The notes under the pieces: generated by a model
The model's database searches: none
What the model was told of the DNA's origin: nothing
Seen by the model: the letters and a program-made list of their open reading frames with translations, nothing else
Position numbers and translations under genes: made by a program
Assembly: GCA_965262505.1 (NCBI GenBank)
Contig: CBDHFM010000030.1
Span: 2,604,001-2,668,000 of the forward strand
DNA from: JACPPO01 sp965262505
Lineage (GTDB): Bacteria; Acidobacteriota; Vicinamibacteria; Vicinamibacterales; UBA2999
DNA: 64,000 bases
Reading direction: 5' to 3'
Shown here: in pieces, positions 24,033-32,271 of the stretch
Layout: each line of letters opens with the position of its first letter
Numbering within the stretch: position 1 is the stretch's first letter

Positions 24033-24180
24033 TGTCGCAAACGACCGTTTGCGATACATGCTGATCCGCTACGCCCGCGTCTCAAAGGCGGATGGCTCCC
24101 AATCACTGGACCTGCAGCGCGACGCCATGAGGACGGGCGACAGGCTCGTTGTCTGGACACGCGGCCGACCGGCCGACACC
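24033..24180 (+). repeat. palindrome/resolvase repeat, copy 5 (internally deleted resolvase)
   Basis: Palindrome 24033-24056 (last half ends GCGATA). ATG 24058 opens MLIRYARVSKADGSQSLDLQ then RDA, followed immediately by MRTGDRLVVWTRGRPADTVD. The second piece matches the 'GDTLVVWKLDRLGR' region that normally lies some 35 residues further on in a resolvase, so the gene has an internal deletion. The frame stays open to 24438 through unrelated sequence. Confidence 0.82.
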
Positions 24181-24271
24181 GTCGACGCCACCAGGGAGCA
24201 TGATTTGAGAAGATCTATTTACCCAGCACTACTGACAACTTACAAGACGAAGCGTAGAGGAGAAGAGACAC

Positions 24272-24487
24272 ATGAACGAAGAACGAGAAAGCCCGCAGGG
24301 TTCGCCGACACCAGAGCCGGAGCCAGCACCAGAGCCGGAGCCAGCACCAGAGCCGGAGCCTTTGACAGATCTGCACGATATCCGTCAGACGCCTACCTCC
24401 GGCGGGCGAGAAGAGACAAGAGTAAGCGATACAGTTGAACCGCCGCCGTCCCAGCCACGGCCCACTGATGGCCAAACAGACGACTGA
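24272..24487 (+). CDS. small acidic Pro/Glu-repeat protein
   Basis: 71 residues from ATG 24272 with a good GAGGAGAAGAG ribosome-binding site. The centre is a tandem 18-bp repeat at 24311-24360 encoding alternating PEPEPA units. The rest is polar and acidic and probably disordered. It overlaps the start of the next gene by 20 bases, suggesting coupled translation of the pair. No homologue is recognised. The repeat tract may vary in length between strains. Confidence 0.6.
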   Translation: MNEERESPQGSPTPEPEPAPEPEPAPEPEPLTDLHDIRQTPTSGGREETRVSDTVEPPPSQPRPTDGQTDD

Positions 24488-25022
24488 CCCGCTTGCCGTC
24501 GAATACGATGCGCTGCTCTTCGCCGCCAGCCGGTCGGTGCGGTACCATCGTCACCGGCAGCGCTTTCTGGATCGCGTTCACGACTTCGGCGCCCTGCTGA
24601 CGGCGTTCGGCGGTTCGGCGACGGTGGCAGCGGTGCTGACTGAGCTCTGGTGGGCGTGGGTTCTGCCAGTCGCTGCGGCGCTGACCGCGTTCGCCGGCGC
24701 CCACGAGCTGGTCTTCGGGACGGCCCGCGCGGCCCGTCGACACGACGCGCTGGCGCGGGAGTTCGTAATGTTCGAGAAGGAGTTGCTGCGCGCGCGGACG
24801 ACGCTGACCTCGGAGACGCTGCTGGAGCTGCAGACGCGCCGGCTCGACATCGAGGCGACCGAGCCGCCAGTCTACCGGGTGCTCGACGCGACCTGTCACG
24901 ATGAGCTGGTGACGGCGCTCGGCCGCGACGAGACCCAGCGCACGAACGTCACGCGTGTGCAGCGCTGGCTGCGACACGTCGTCGACATCGGCGCCCACCG
25001 GATTCGCAAGCACGTGAACTGA
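24468..25022 (+). CDS. two-TM cytoplasmic-tail membrane protein, SLATT-like
   Basis: 184 residues from ATG 24468 inside the previous gene. Layout: N-terminal basic helix (RSVRYHRHRQRFLDRVHDFG), two adjacent membrane segments (LLTAFGGSATVAAVLTEL, WAWVLPVAAALTAFAGAHEL), then a long helical tail with the conserved-looking IEATEPPVYRVLDATCHDEL. This resembles SLATT-type 2TM proteins (predicted pore-forming effectors near nucleotide-sensing defence genes) and a family found in prophages. No sensor gene is adjacent, so a defence role is only suggested. Confidence 0.55.
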   Translation: MAKQTTDPLAVEYDALLFAASRSVRYHRHRQRFLDRVHDFGALLTAFGGSATVAAVLTELWWAWVLPVAAALTAFAGAHELVFGTARAARRHDALAREFVMFEKELLRARTTLTSETLLELQTRRLDIEATEPPVYRVLDATCHDELVTALGRDETQRTNVTRVQRWLRHVVDIGAHRIRKHVN

Positions 25023-25216
25023 TCCCGGGGGCAAGAGCGCTGGGTGGGCGACCCGCGGCTGGCGCGGCGCATGCGCCCTATAAATTTGTATGTGAGAGTG
25101 TATACGGCTGCGAGAACCTGCTCAGTTCACTAGTATTTCGTCCGAAACATGGGGGACCCCCACCCCCTATCAGTTCCTGAAAGGCCCGAATCGTAGACAG
25201 ATGTCTGTGGGTGTTC

Positions 25217-25435
25217 TCACGCGGTGCGCACGTCGGTCTTCGTCAACGCACGTATCGTGAGCATGCGGTCGCGGACAGCGGTTTTGCGCTCTTCCTGCTC
25301 GAGCCAGCACAGGAGGGCCGCGTGGAGGGCGTCGGGCCGGTCCAGGCCGAGGTCGGAGGCCACCGCGTCGAGGCGACGGAGCAGGTGAGCGCCGATGGGC
25401 ATCCCCACGGTGACAAGATCTGGATGTCGCAGCAT
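25217..25435 (-). CDS. ribbon-helix-helix (CopG-like) DNA-binding protein, copy A
   Basis: 72 residues on the minus strand from ATG 25435: MLRHPDLVTVGMPIGAHLLR, RLDAVASDLGLDRPDALHAA, LLCWLEQEERKTAVRDR and so on. The N-terminal strand (VTVGMPIGAHLLRRLDAVA) and helix pair fit an RHH fold. It is about 80% identical to the copies at 38198 and 41762. Unlike those it has no palindrome repeat downstream and lies in the opposite direction. In mobile elements such proteins often repress a recombinase gene. Confidence 0.75.
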   Translation of the reverse strand: MLRHPDLVTVGMPIGAHLLRRLDAVASDLGLDRPDALHAALLCWLEQEERKTAVRDRMLTIRALTKTDVRTA

Positions 25436-25568
25436 GTCGTAGTCCTCACTCGGCGCGATGGTCGCCCTGTGACGGGCGTTCACTGGCTGGACCTACTCAT
25501 CTATCGGCAGTCTGCGAACGGCGCTCTACCGACCGCGCACGGCCGCCGGCGGGGATTTTAGCCCAAAC

Positions 25569-25593
25569 GATGGGGGAGGGTGTCTCCCCCATC
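25569..25593. terminator. strong hairpin, possible terminator
   Basis: A perfect 9-bp stem, GATGGGGGA-GGGTGTC-TCCCCCATC, between two minus-strand units: downstream of the pseudogene at 25702-26354 and upstream of the RHH gene. It lacks a U-tract on either strand, so it might be a Rho-independent-like barrier or a repeat end rather than a true terminator. Confidence 0.3.
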
Positions 25594-25624
25594 AGCTCAA
25601 AAACACCCGGATGCCTCCACGTTT

Positions 25625-25714
25625 CGGGCGTGTCAACGGCTGCGCCGTCATCCGCTACGCTCCGGCCCTTCGGGTGACCCGCCCGGCCCGCTGCGACTCA
25701 GCTAGCTCTTAAGG
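25625..25714 (-). repeat. 3'-flank repeat shared with 52222-52310
   Basis: Read on the minus strand this segment is TTAAGAGCTAGCTGAGTCGC, then GGGCC/CGGGCGGGTCACCCGA, AGGGCCGGAG and GACGGCGCAGCCGTTGACAC. The same blocks occur on the plus strand at 52222-52310 with a 9-base difference in the middle. It starts at the stop codon of the pseudogene next door, so it is the 3' end of a duplicated mobile unit. Confidence 0.65.
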
Positions 25715-26354
25715 GCCGAAAGAGAACCTTCCGGCCGATCCCAGGACTCCGCAAGCGATTGAAAGGTCGTGTCGTACCGCTTCTTGATGGGCTCACTCGG
25801 GTAGTTGTGCAGCACGATGAACAGCGCGTATATCAGCGGGTTGATCATCCCTGGCGCGAATAGGATCGATCGATCGCCAATGTGTGTGCGCCCCGCTTCC
25901 CAGAAGTAGCGGGTGTCCGTGATGGCATCCTGACCCAAATAACGCAGGATGGAGTCGACCGTTTCGGCGACGTCCCAAGCCAAGTCCGTCGTGCTGTTCA
26001 GGATCTCTGTGTACTTTCGCTCCACCGCCCCCCGGCGCAACTCGGGGAGATCTTTGTGTACTTTCGCTCCACCGCGCGGCGGCGTTGACGGGAGAGGTTC
26101 CTGAAAAGCTCGGGCAGATTGTGGTGCTGTCCGTGCGACGCACCAGAATGATCCAAGGCGTACTTGAGAATCATCTCGGCGAGGTACAAGCCAACGATCT
26201 GCTGGCCGACGCTGAAGCCAAACCTGCGCGGGTCGTCGGCGTCATCGTACGGGAACGGCGCGTTGAATTTGGTTAGCAACCCTTCCAGCTAGAAGATATG
26301 TGGCTTCCTGTCCTTGCCTTTCATGCCAGCTGTCTCCCGTAGCTGGCTAGTCAT
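25702..26354 (-). pseudogene. helical protein of unknown function, disrupted by an amber codon and a 46-bp duplication
   Basis: The minus-strand frame from ATG 26354 reads MTSQLRETAGMKGKDRKPHI, F, then TAG (26289-26291), then LEGLLTKFNAPFPYDDADDP. The paralogue at 50.6 kb has Trp at the TAG site. Downstream, VGQQIVGLYLAEMILKYALD is followed by a frameshift caused by a tandem duplication of about 46 bp: GTGTACTTTCGCTCCACCGC occurs near 26009 and again near 26055. The chain resumes as AVERKYTEILNSTTDLAWDV to NYPSEPIKKRYDTTFQSLAE near the C-terminus. No function is recognised. Confidence 0.65.
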
Positions 26355-26453
26355 GCGTCTTTAGGGCCTGGCGGTATGTCTAACAATGCCCAGTCCTGGT
26401 CGCGCTCAAGACCTGTACCGCCACGGATTTCTTGGACAGCCGGGTGAGTGTAT

Positions 26454-27359
26454 TCACGCGGCCGTGGTGAGCGCAACCGCGCGACGGACGACGGCGGGTG
26501 CGCGGAAGCCGAGTCGCTCGATCAACCACTGCTGGTTATAGGTCTCCTTGAAGGTGCGCAGCGCCTGCTGCAAGTCCTCGACATCCGTAAAGTGGCGCAC
26601 CCACAGCAGCTGTTCCTTGAGGGTGCGGAAGAACCGTTCGATGCAGCCGTTCCCCTCGGGCTGGCGGACGAAGGCCGGTGATGACACGATGCCGAGGAAC
26701 CGGAGCTCGGCGTGAAAGTCGTTGCTCATGTACTGACTGCCGTGGTCGTGGCGCATCGTGAGCCCGCTCGCCACGCCGGCGGCCATCGTCCCGAAGTGAT
26801 CTCGGACGCCCTGGCGCACCGGCTCCAACGCCTCGAAGCGCGTGCCGGACTTCGCCGCGTGTAGTCCCACACATTCGGCCGTGCAGTGATCGATCGCCCC
26901 GACGATCGTGACGTGGCCGTCCGCCAGCGTCACGGTGGCCGTCGCATCGGTGCCCCACATCACGTTGGGACTGGCGGTGACGATGGTGCCGTCGTGGGGA
27001 CGGGCGGCGACCGGCGTGGGCAGCCGCGCAGGGCCGAGCAAGTCGGCAGCGCGCATCACGACCAACGTCCGACGTTTCGACGTGCGCAGCCCCTGCACCC
27101 GCAAGCGCGCCCAGATCTTGCGGTGCCCTTCGCCGTGGAACGGACTCGCGGCGATCACGGCCCGGACCGCGGCCGTCAGCGCCGCATCCGACTGGGGCGG
27201 CTTGGGTCCGCGCTTGGCCACCGGCGTCGGCCGGGCGCGCCGGGTCCGTTGCGCGTAGACCGTCGAGCGCGGCACCTGCCACACGCGCGTGACGCGGGCG
27301 ATGCCGTACGGCCGGTGGGTGGAGGGCGAAGTCGCGTGACGCATCGCTTCGACCTCCAC
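26454..27359 (-). CDS. IS3-family transposase OrfB (DDE integrase domain)
   Basis: 301 residues from ATG 27359. HTH_21-like start (YGIARVTRVWQVPRSTVYAQ), then the rve integrase core: VMWGTDATATVTLADGHVTI (first Asp), GLTMRHDHGSQYMSNDF (second Asp) and RQPEGNGCIERFFRTLKEQL (Glu). It is normally made as an OrfAB fusion by -1 frameshifting from orfA, whose frame overlaps here. No lesion is visible. Confidence 0.9.
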   Translation of the reverse strand: MEVEAMRHATSPSTHRPYGIARVTRVWQVPRSTVYAQRTRRARPTPVAKRGPKPPQSDAALTAAVRAVIAASPFHGEGHRKIWARLRVQGLRTSKRRTLVVMRAADLLGPARLPTPVAARPHDGTIVTASPNVMWGTDATATVTLADGHVTIVGAIDHCTAECVGLHAAKSGTRFEALEPVRQGVRDHFGTMAAGVASGLTMRHDHGSQYMSNDFHAELRFLGIVSSPAFVRQPEGNGCIERFFRTLKEQLLWVRHFTDVEDLQQALRTFKETYNQQWLIERLGFRAPAVVRRAVALTTAA

Positions 27360-27733
27360 CAGCCCAAAGGGCGGCCGGCCTCCAGGTGTCGAATCTTCTC
27401 GGCCAGCAACGCCTTGTCGGTGGCGAGATCCGCCACGACGCGCTTGAGCCGCCGCGTGTCCGCGCCCTCGACGGCGACCTCGCGATGCTTGAGGCGGGCC
27501 TCACCGCCGGCCACGAAGTCGTCACGCCACTGCGAGAGCTTCGCCGCCGTCACGCCATGGCGACGACTGAGGCTCTCGAGTGATTCCCCCTTGAGGACCT
27601 CGATGACCACGGAGACTTTTCGTCGCGCGGACCACCGCCCCGTGCCGACGAGCGCCCACGAGGCTGAGGCCTCTGCGGTCGCCCTCCGGGCTCCCTCCGA
27701 GGCCTCAGCCTCGTGCTGTTTTCCCTTGGACAT
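27176..27733 (-). CDS. IS3-family OrfA (HTH, leucine-zipper protein)
   Basis: Starts at ATG 27733. The functional part is about the first 130 residues: RRKVSVVIEVLKGESLESLS, RRHGVTAAKLSQWRDDFVAG (HTH) and a coiled coil (RRLKRVVADLATDKALLAEK, IRHLE). The frame has no early stop and runs on inside orfB to 27176, which is unusual; the residues beyond about 130 are out-of-frame orfB sequence. The N-terminal 25 residues (EAEASEGARRATAEASA) are also atypical. Confidence 0.75.
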   Translation of the reverse strand: MSKGKQHEAEASEGARRATAEASASWALVGTGRWSARRKVSVVIEVLKGESLESLSRRHGVTAAKLSQWRDDFVAGGEARLKHREVAVEGADTRRLKRVVADLATDKALLAEKIRHLEAGRPLGWWRSKRCVTRLRPPPTGRTASPASRACGRCRARRSTRNGPGAPGRRRWPSADPSRPSRMRR

Positions 27734-27803
27734 AACTCATTCTCCTTCTCGCAGAAGGCTGTCCAAAGAAATCGTGGGGCGCGGGACCAAGTCCGTTTCC
27801 GAG

Positions 27804-28080
27804 TCAGCGGCCCAACTCTTCCTGGACAATCGCCGGCCGTTTATCAATCAGCGCGAGCAGCACGCGCGCCGGTCCCTCCGGCCGGCGGCGGCCCTGCTCC
27901 CAGTTCTTGAGCGTGCCGAGCGGAATGCCGATGTTCCTGGCAAAGGCCGGTTGCGAGAGCCCCGTCTTGCTTCGGATCGCAACGACATCGGGACAGAGTC
28001 GCGCGGAGGGCGTCAGACAGCAGGCCGCGGGTCGCCTTGAGGTAGGCCGGTGTCTCCACAACGATTTGCAGGCGGCCCAC
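27804..28080 (-). pseudogene. collapsed toxin-antitoxin pair (RelE/HigB-type start fused to XRE antitoxin end)
   Basis: On the minus strand, one frame from 28080 begins MGRLQIVVETPAYLKATRGL, LSDALRATL, the N-terminus of a RelE/HigB2-type toxin. A different frame then gives DVVAIRSKTGLSQPAFARNI, GIPLGTLKNWEQGRRRPEGP, ARVLLALIDKRP, the HTH end of its antitoxin. The toxin C-terminus and antitoxin N-terminus are missing, so a deletion has joined the two genes out of frame. Not expected to be active. Confidence 0.65.
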
Positions 28081-28245
28081 GTCAGGAACAGCGTAGGCGT
28101 CAGTGGCGCGCCTCAGTCAATGGCGCCCAGACCGACGAAATCAGGCCGCGCTCTGGACCGTGACCGCAACCGCGCGGATCACGCCCTCGTCGCCCGCTTC
28201 ACCGCCCGCCGGTAGGCACCTGCACCGCCGCGGCCCTCGCCCGCC

Positions 28246-28335
28246 TGTCGCAAACGACCGTTTACGACATATGCGGAATCGACTACGCCCGCGTCTCGAA
28301 GGCGGACACGACGTCGCGTCCGGCGTACGCGACGA
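28246..28335 (+). repeat. palindrome/resolvase repeat, copy 6 (internally deleted)
   Basis: Palindrome 28246-28269. ATG 28271 is followed by a resolvase start with one extra base (ATGCGGAATCGACTACGCCC). After the KAD codons it jumps to HDVASGVRDD, a segment that lies about residue 45-55 in a full resolvase. The upstream bases GGTAGGCACCTGCACCGC also precede copy 2, so homology extends to the left of the palindrome. From 28336 to 28677 no gene is seen. Confidence 0.8.
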
Positions 28336-28677
28336 CTTCTTCGGTGCCACCACCATGGATTCCGCAGCCGATGCGCTGTCCCTCGGTCGCGACGGCGGGA
28401 CGGAGCGAGGTCACCGACCCCGCGGCTGGCATCGGTGATCGTGGCCCTGCCGTTGATGGGGGTGTTGGTCCTCATGACGCTGTCCTGCATGAGATGGCTC
28501 GCGCAAGACCATCCGTCCTCCGGCGCGGCAGGGAAGATCACCGGCGTAGCAGGAGATGCGCAATGACCCGATCACCACCCGTCGGGCGCACGGCGTACAA
28601 CGTACAATGTGGGTCTATCGCGTCTGGGAACGGGCGCGGTCCAACGTTCGGCCGTCCCCCCGGGTCTGGAGGAGACG

Positions 28678-31600
28678 ATGAAGATCGCACTGATCGTGGC
28701 GTGCCTGCTGGCGGTGCCGTGCGTCGCCGGCGCGCAGGACGGCCGGATTACGGGCACGGTCACCGACACCACCGGCGGCGTCCTGCCCGGCGTGACCATT
28801 ACCGCTGCGGCCCCCGCGCTGGTCGGCGGCTCCCTTGTGATTGTGACCGATGGGACCGGGCAGTACGCGTTCGCGGCGCTGCCGCCGAGCGAGTACACGC
28901 TCACGTTCACGCTGCCCGGCTTCGAGCAGTTGGCGCGCGCTGTCGATCTGGCCAGCGTGTCGACGGCGACGGTCGACGTCAGCCTGCGGATCGGCGGCCT
29001 GTTCGAAGCCGTGACCGTGGCCGTGACGGGCACCGCCATCGACGCGCCGGCCATCAACATGCCCCACGCGGTCGCGGTGGTCAGCCGGGAGACGATGGAG
29101 CAGCAAGGGGCGACGCAGCTCGTCGATCTCTTTAAGAACCTGAGTGTCAGCCACGGCGTGGTCGGCGAGCGGAATAGTTGGTACAACTCGAACCAGCCGG
29201 CGACGCTCACCGAGAACGTGGCGAACGTCAACCTGCGTGGCCTCGGCGCCTCCCGGACCCTGGTGTTGCTCAACGGCCGCCGCCACGTGCCGGTCCCCGC
29301 GCGTCTCATCGGCGGGCGGTTCGTCGACGTGAACACCATTCCGGCGATCGCGATCGGCAGGCTTGAGGTGCTGAAGGAGGGCGCGGCGGCGACCTACGGC
29401 TCCGACGCGGTCGGTGGCGTCGCCAACTTCGTGACGCGCAACGACTTCCGGGGCGTTGAACTCAACGTGTCGCACGACTACTTCGACAGCGCGGGCGATA
29501 CGACCGTTGCCGGTATCTGGGGTGGACAAATCGGCGCGTCCCGCGCGGTGTTCGCCGCGGAACGGGTCGGTCGCCAGGAGCTGCAGATGGTGGATCGGCC
29601 CTGGACCCTCGAGCGGCTGAGCAGGTACGGCGCGGACAGCCGCGCGGGGTGGTCCAGCATCGGGAACCCCGGCACGTTTGCCGTCGGGGTCCCCACGCCG
29701 TGGACGGCCGATGTCTTCGATCCGCGGTGTACGGATTTTGGCGGCCAGGACGAGGGTTGGACCTGCCGGTTTCGTTACGCGCCGTACGACAATCTGATCG
29801 ACGAGCAGCAACAGACCCGCGCCTTTGCCGAGCTCAACGGCCCGCTGAATGAGCGGACGAACTACCACGTCGAGGGTCTGTGGGCCGGCGCGACGATTCC
29901 GAACTGGTACACGACGCCGTCCTACCCCCCGTTTCCGCTGACGAGCACCACCATCATGGAGGTGGCGCCCGACCACCCGGGCCGGCAGGCACACTGCGCG
30001 ACGTACGCGGGTGACAGTCGTGGCGACCCGATGGGTGCCTGCGCGGGCAGCGACCACTGGTACTTCAACGGCCGCCCGTACGGGAACTCGGGGCCTGGGC
30101 GCCGGCTGAGCCGGCAGTCTCGCACCCAGCGAGTCGCGGGGTCGGTCGACGGCGATTTCCTGGTCGGAGGACGAAACACCCATTGGGACGTCGGCGTCAG
30201 CTATGCCCGCGCCAAGGGCAATCTGAATCTGCCGGCGGTGTACACCGACCGGCTCTTCCTCGCCTTCCGCGGCTTCGGCGGGCCGGACTGCGGCGTCGGC
30301 GTGACGGCGGACCGGAACTCTCCCGCCGGGATGGTGCTCGGGCCGCGCAACGGCGCCGTGGCGGGCCAGGGCGGCTGCCTGTATTACAACCCGTTCAGTA
30401 ACGCCATTCAGTACTCCGAGCAACCGGGGGCGCCGTTCGAGAACACGCCAAACCCTGACTACGTCGCCGGTCTGGCGAACCCCGAGGCGTTGCGGCTGTG
30501 GCTCAACGAGGAAGTGGACCTGGTCAGCACGACCGACCTGTTCGTGGCGGACGCCACGCTGAGCGGCAGCCTCGTCGAGAACGTGGCTGACTTCGCCGTC
30601 GGGTACCAGTACCGCGGGATGCGCGCCGATGGTGACCCGAACGCTCCCGGCGACGTCACACAGAACCCCTGCCCGGTGGCGGGCGACACGGGCTGCGCGG
30701 CGGGCGACCGGTTCGGCCCCTACCTGTTCACTAACGTCCACCGGCCCTATGCGGCGGACCAGCAGGTACAGCGGGTCTTCGGCGAACTCGCGCTGCGCAT
30801 GGGCCCCCGCGTCGACACGCAGCTTGCCGCGAACTACGAGTTTTACAATGTCGCCGGCCGGCATGTCAGCAGCTTCGATCCGAAAATCGGTGGGCGCCTG
30901 CAGGTCGCTGAAACCCTGCACTACTCCTTGGCGCTGCGCGGCTCGGTGCAGACCACCTTCCGGACACCGTCGCTCGACGATCTGAACCCGAGCCCGCTGA
31001 CAACCCTGGAGTGGATCCCGGAGACGGGCGCCTACCAGGCGGTCGACCGGTTCGGGCGCCCGGACCTCCTCCCCGAGCAGGCGTTTACCTACAACCTCGG
31101 CGCGGTGCTGTTCCTGGAGGGCGGCGTCGAAGCGACGGTCGATTACTGGAGCTATGACTTCGAGCACGTGATCGGCTCGATGCCCTACGACGCGGTCACC
31201 AGCCTCTACAACAGCGACGACCCGGCGACCCGGGATGCCCTGTCACCATTCATCGTCTGTCCGGCAGGCAAAGCCTCGGATCTGCCGCCTGTCAGCCGCT
31301 GTGCCGCCGCGAACCTCGAACGGGTCCAGCTCGACCTCGTGAACTGGCCCGGGCTCACCACCTCCGGGATCGACACCCACCTCGCCGCCCGCGTCGACGC
31401 CGGACCGGGCCAGCTCTCGGCCAGTTGGGATGCCACCTACACGGTGGAGTACGAGACGAAGGCCCTGATGCTGGAAGGCACGGACCTGGCGCTCTACACC
31501 AGGCGGAACACCGCCGGCTACCTGAACTTTGCCCACCCGATCGCGGTGCCGCTGCCTCGCTGGAAGAGCCGCTGGTCGGCGTCGTACACCTGGAACACGT

Positions 31601-31869
31601 ACACCCTCGCGAACTATGTGAACTACATCTCGTCCTACGAGGACCCGGGCAGCCCCACCACGGCCCCCGTCATCGACCCATTTCTCACGTGGGATACGAG
31701 TTTCCTGTGGCGTTTTCCGGGTAGCGGCATCGATCTCACACTCTATGCGTTGAACCTGACTGACCGGATCCCGCCCTGGGCCAACATCGAGCAAGCGTAC
31801 GACGGCTTTACGCATGACCCGAAGGGCCGCCGGCTCAAGGTGGCGCTCACCTATCGGTTCGGAAGCTGA
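28678..31869 (+). CDS. TonB-dependent outer-membrane receptor (carboxypeptidase-regulatory N-terminus)
   Basis: 1063 residues from ATG 28678 with GGAGGAG upstream. Signal peptide IALIVACLLAVPCVAGAQ; CarboxypepD_reg domain (ITGTVTDTTGGVLPGVTITA); plug with VNLRGLGASRTLVLLNGRRH, DVNTIPAIAIGRLEVLKEGA and AATYGSDAVGGVANFVTRND; large barrel with a TonB_dep_Rec domain. The C-terminus is LKVALTYRFGS. The NLRGLG and GGRFVDVNTIP features place it with receptors often used for glycans or peptides, but the substrate is not determined. It is the only gene between copies 6 and 7. Confidence 0.9.
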   Translation: MKIALIVACLLAVPCVAGAQDGRITGTVTDTTGGVLPGVTITAAAPALVGGSLVIVTDGTGQYAFAALPPSEYTLTFTLPGFEQLARAVDLASVSTATVDVSLRIGGLFEAVTVAVTGTAIDAPAINMPHAVAVVSRETMEQQGATQLVDLFKNLSVSHGVVGERNSWYNSNQPATLTENVANVNLRGLGASRTLVLLNGRRHVPVPARLIGGRFVDVNTIPAIAIGRLEVLKEGAAATYGSDAVGGVANFVTRNDFRGVELNVSHDYFDSAGDTTVAGIWGGQIGASRAVFAAERVGRQELQMVDRPWTLERLSRYGADSRAGWSSIGNPGTFAVGVPTPWTADVFDPRCTDFGGQDEGWTCRFRYAPYDNLIDEQQQTRAFAELNGPLNERTNYHVEGLWAGATIPNWYTTPSYPPFPLTSTTIMEVAPDHPGRQAHCATYAGDSRGDPMGACAGSDHWYFNGRPYGNSGPGRRLSRQSRTQRVAGSVDGDFLVGGRNTHWDVGVSYARAKGNLNLPAVYTDRLFLAFRGFGGPDCGVGVTADRNSPAGMVLGPRNGAVAGQGGCLYYNPFSNAIQYSEQPGAPFENTPNPDYVAGLANPEALRLWLNEEVDLVSTTDLFVADATLSGSLVENVADFAVGYQYRGMRADGDPNAPGDVTQNPCPVAGDTGCAAGDRFGPYLFTNVHRPYAADQQVQRVFGELALRMGPRVDTQLAANYEFYNVAGRHVSSFDPKIGGRLQVAETLHYSLALRGSVQTTFRTPSLDDLNPSPLTTLEWIPETGAYQAVDRFGRPDLLPEQAFTYNLGAVLFLEGGVEATVDYWSYDFEHVIGSMPYDAVTSLYNSDDPATRDALSPFIVCPAGKASDLPPVSRCAAANLERVQLDLVNWPGLTTSGIDTHLAARVDAGPGQLSASWDATYTVEYETKALMLEGTDLALYTRRNTAGYLNFAHPIAVPLPRWKSRWSASYTWNTYTLANYVNYISSYEDPGSPTTAPVIDPFLTWDTSFLWRFPGSGIDLTLYALNLTDRIPPWANIEQAYDGFTHDPKGRRLKVALTYRFGS

Positions 31870-32066
31870 CGGCCACTCGTCCAGGACGTCCTCCACCGCG
31901 CGGCAGGCGAGACGCGACGTATTGATGACCGCCGGCAGTGAACGGTGACGCGGAATCTCGTCGAGCGCATGTCCGCTTCGGCCATAGAGGGTACCGACCA
32001 GATTCGTGCAGAAATACACGCGAAGGGCTCGGCTTGAGCCCTCGGGTGCGCATGAAGCTGTCCGCG

Positions 32067-32271
32067 TGTCGCAAACGACCGTTTACGACACATACTGATC
32101 GGCTACGCTCGGGTCTCGAAGGCGGACGGCTCCCAGTCGCTGGATCTGCAGCGCGACGCGCTGCAGGCCGCTGGCGTCGACTCGGTTTATAGCGCGGCGG
32201 CCCAGCGGGCCTGGTGCCCGCAGTTTGTGAACCGCAGGTTCATTTTCACTCTTGGGGGAGCGGACAGATGA
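32067..32271 (+). repeat. palindrome/resolvase repeat, copy 7
   Basis: Palindrome 32067-32090. The resolvase start codon is ATA. The frame then reads LIGYARVSKADGSQSLDLQR, DALQAAGVDSVY before leaving the resolvase sequence, and ends in a TGA (32269-32271) that overlaps the ATG of the pilin gene. This is the longest uninterrupted resolvase N-terminus in the window. The 200 bases before it (31870-32066) contain no gene. Confidence 0.87.

Larger units (their letters stand above)
26421..27777 (-). mobile_element. IS3-family insertion sequence
   Basis: About 1.36 kb bounded by imperfect inverted repeats: CCACGGATTTCTTGGACAGCC at 26421-26441 (first 20 shared apart from a single indel/mismatch) against the complement of 27757-27777. 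It carries two overlapping minus-strand frames, orfA and orfB, as usual for IS3. It lies between the disrupted helical-protein gene and a toxin-antitoxin remnant. Confidence 0.88.

Noticed and set aside
28615..31167. 850-codon minus-strand frame
   Set aside because: Antisense shadow of the TonB receptor at 28678; composition follows the codon bias of the real gene in a GC-rich genome.
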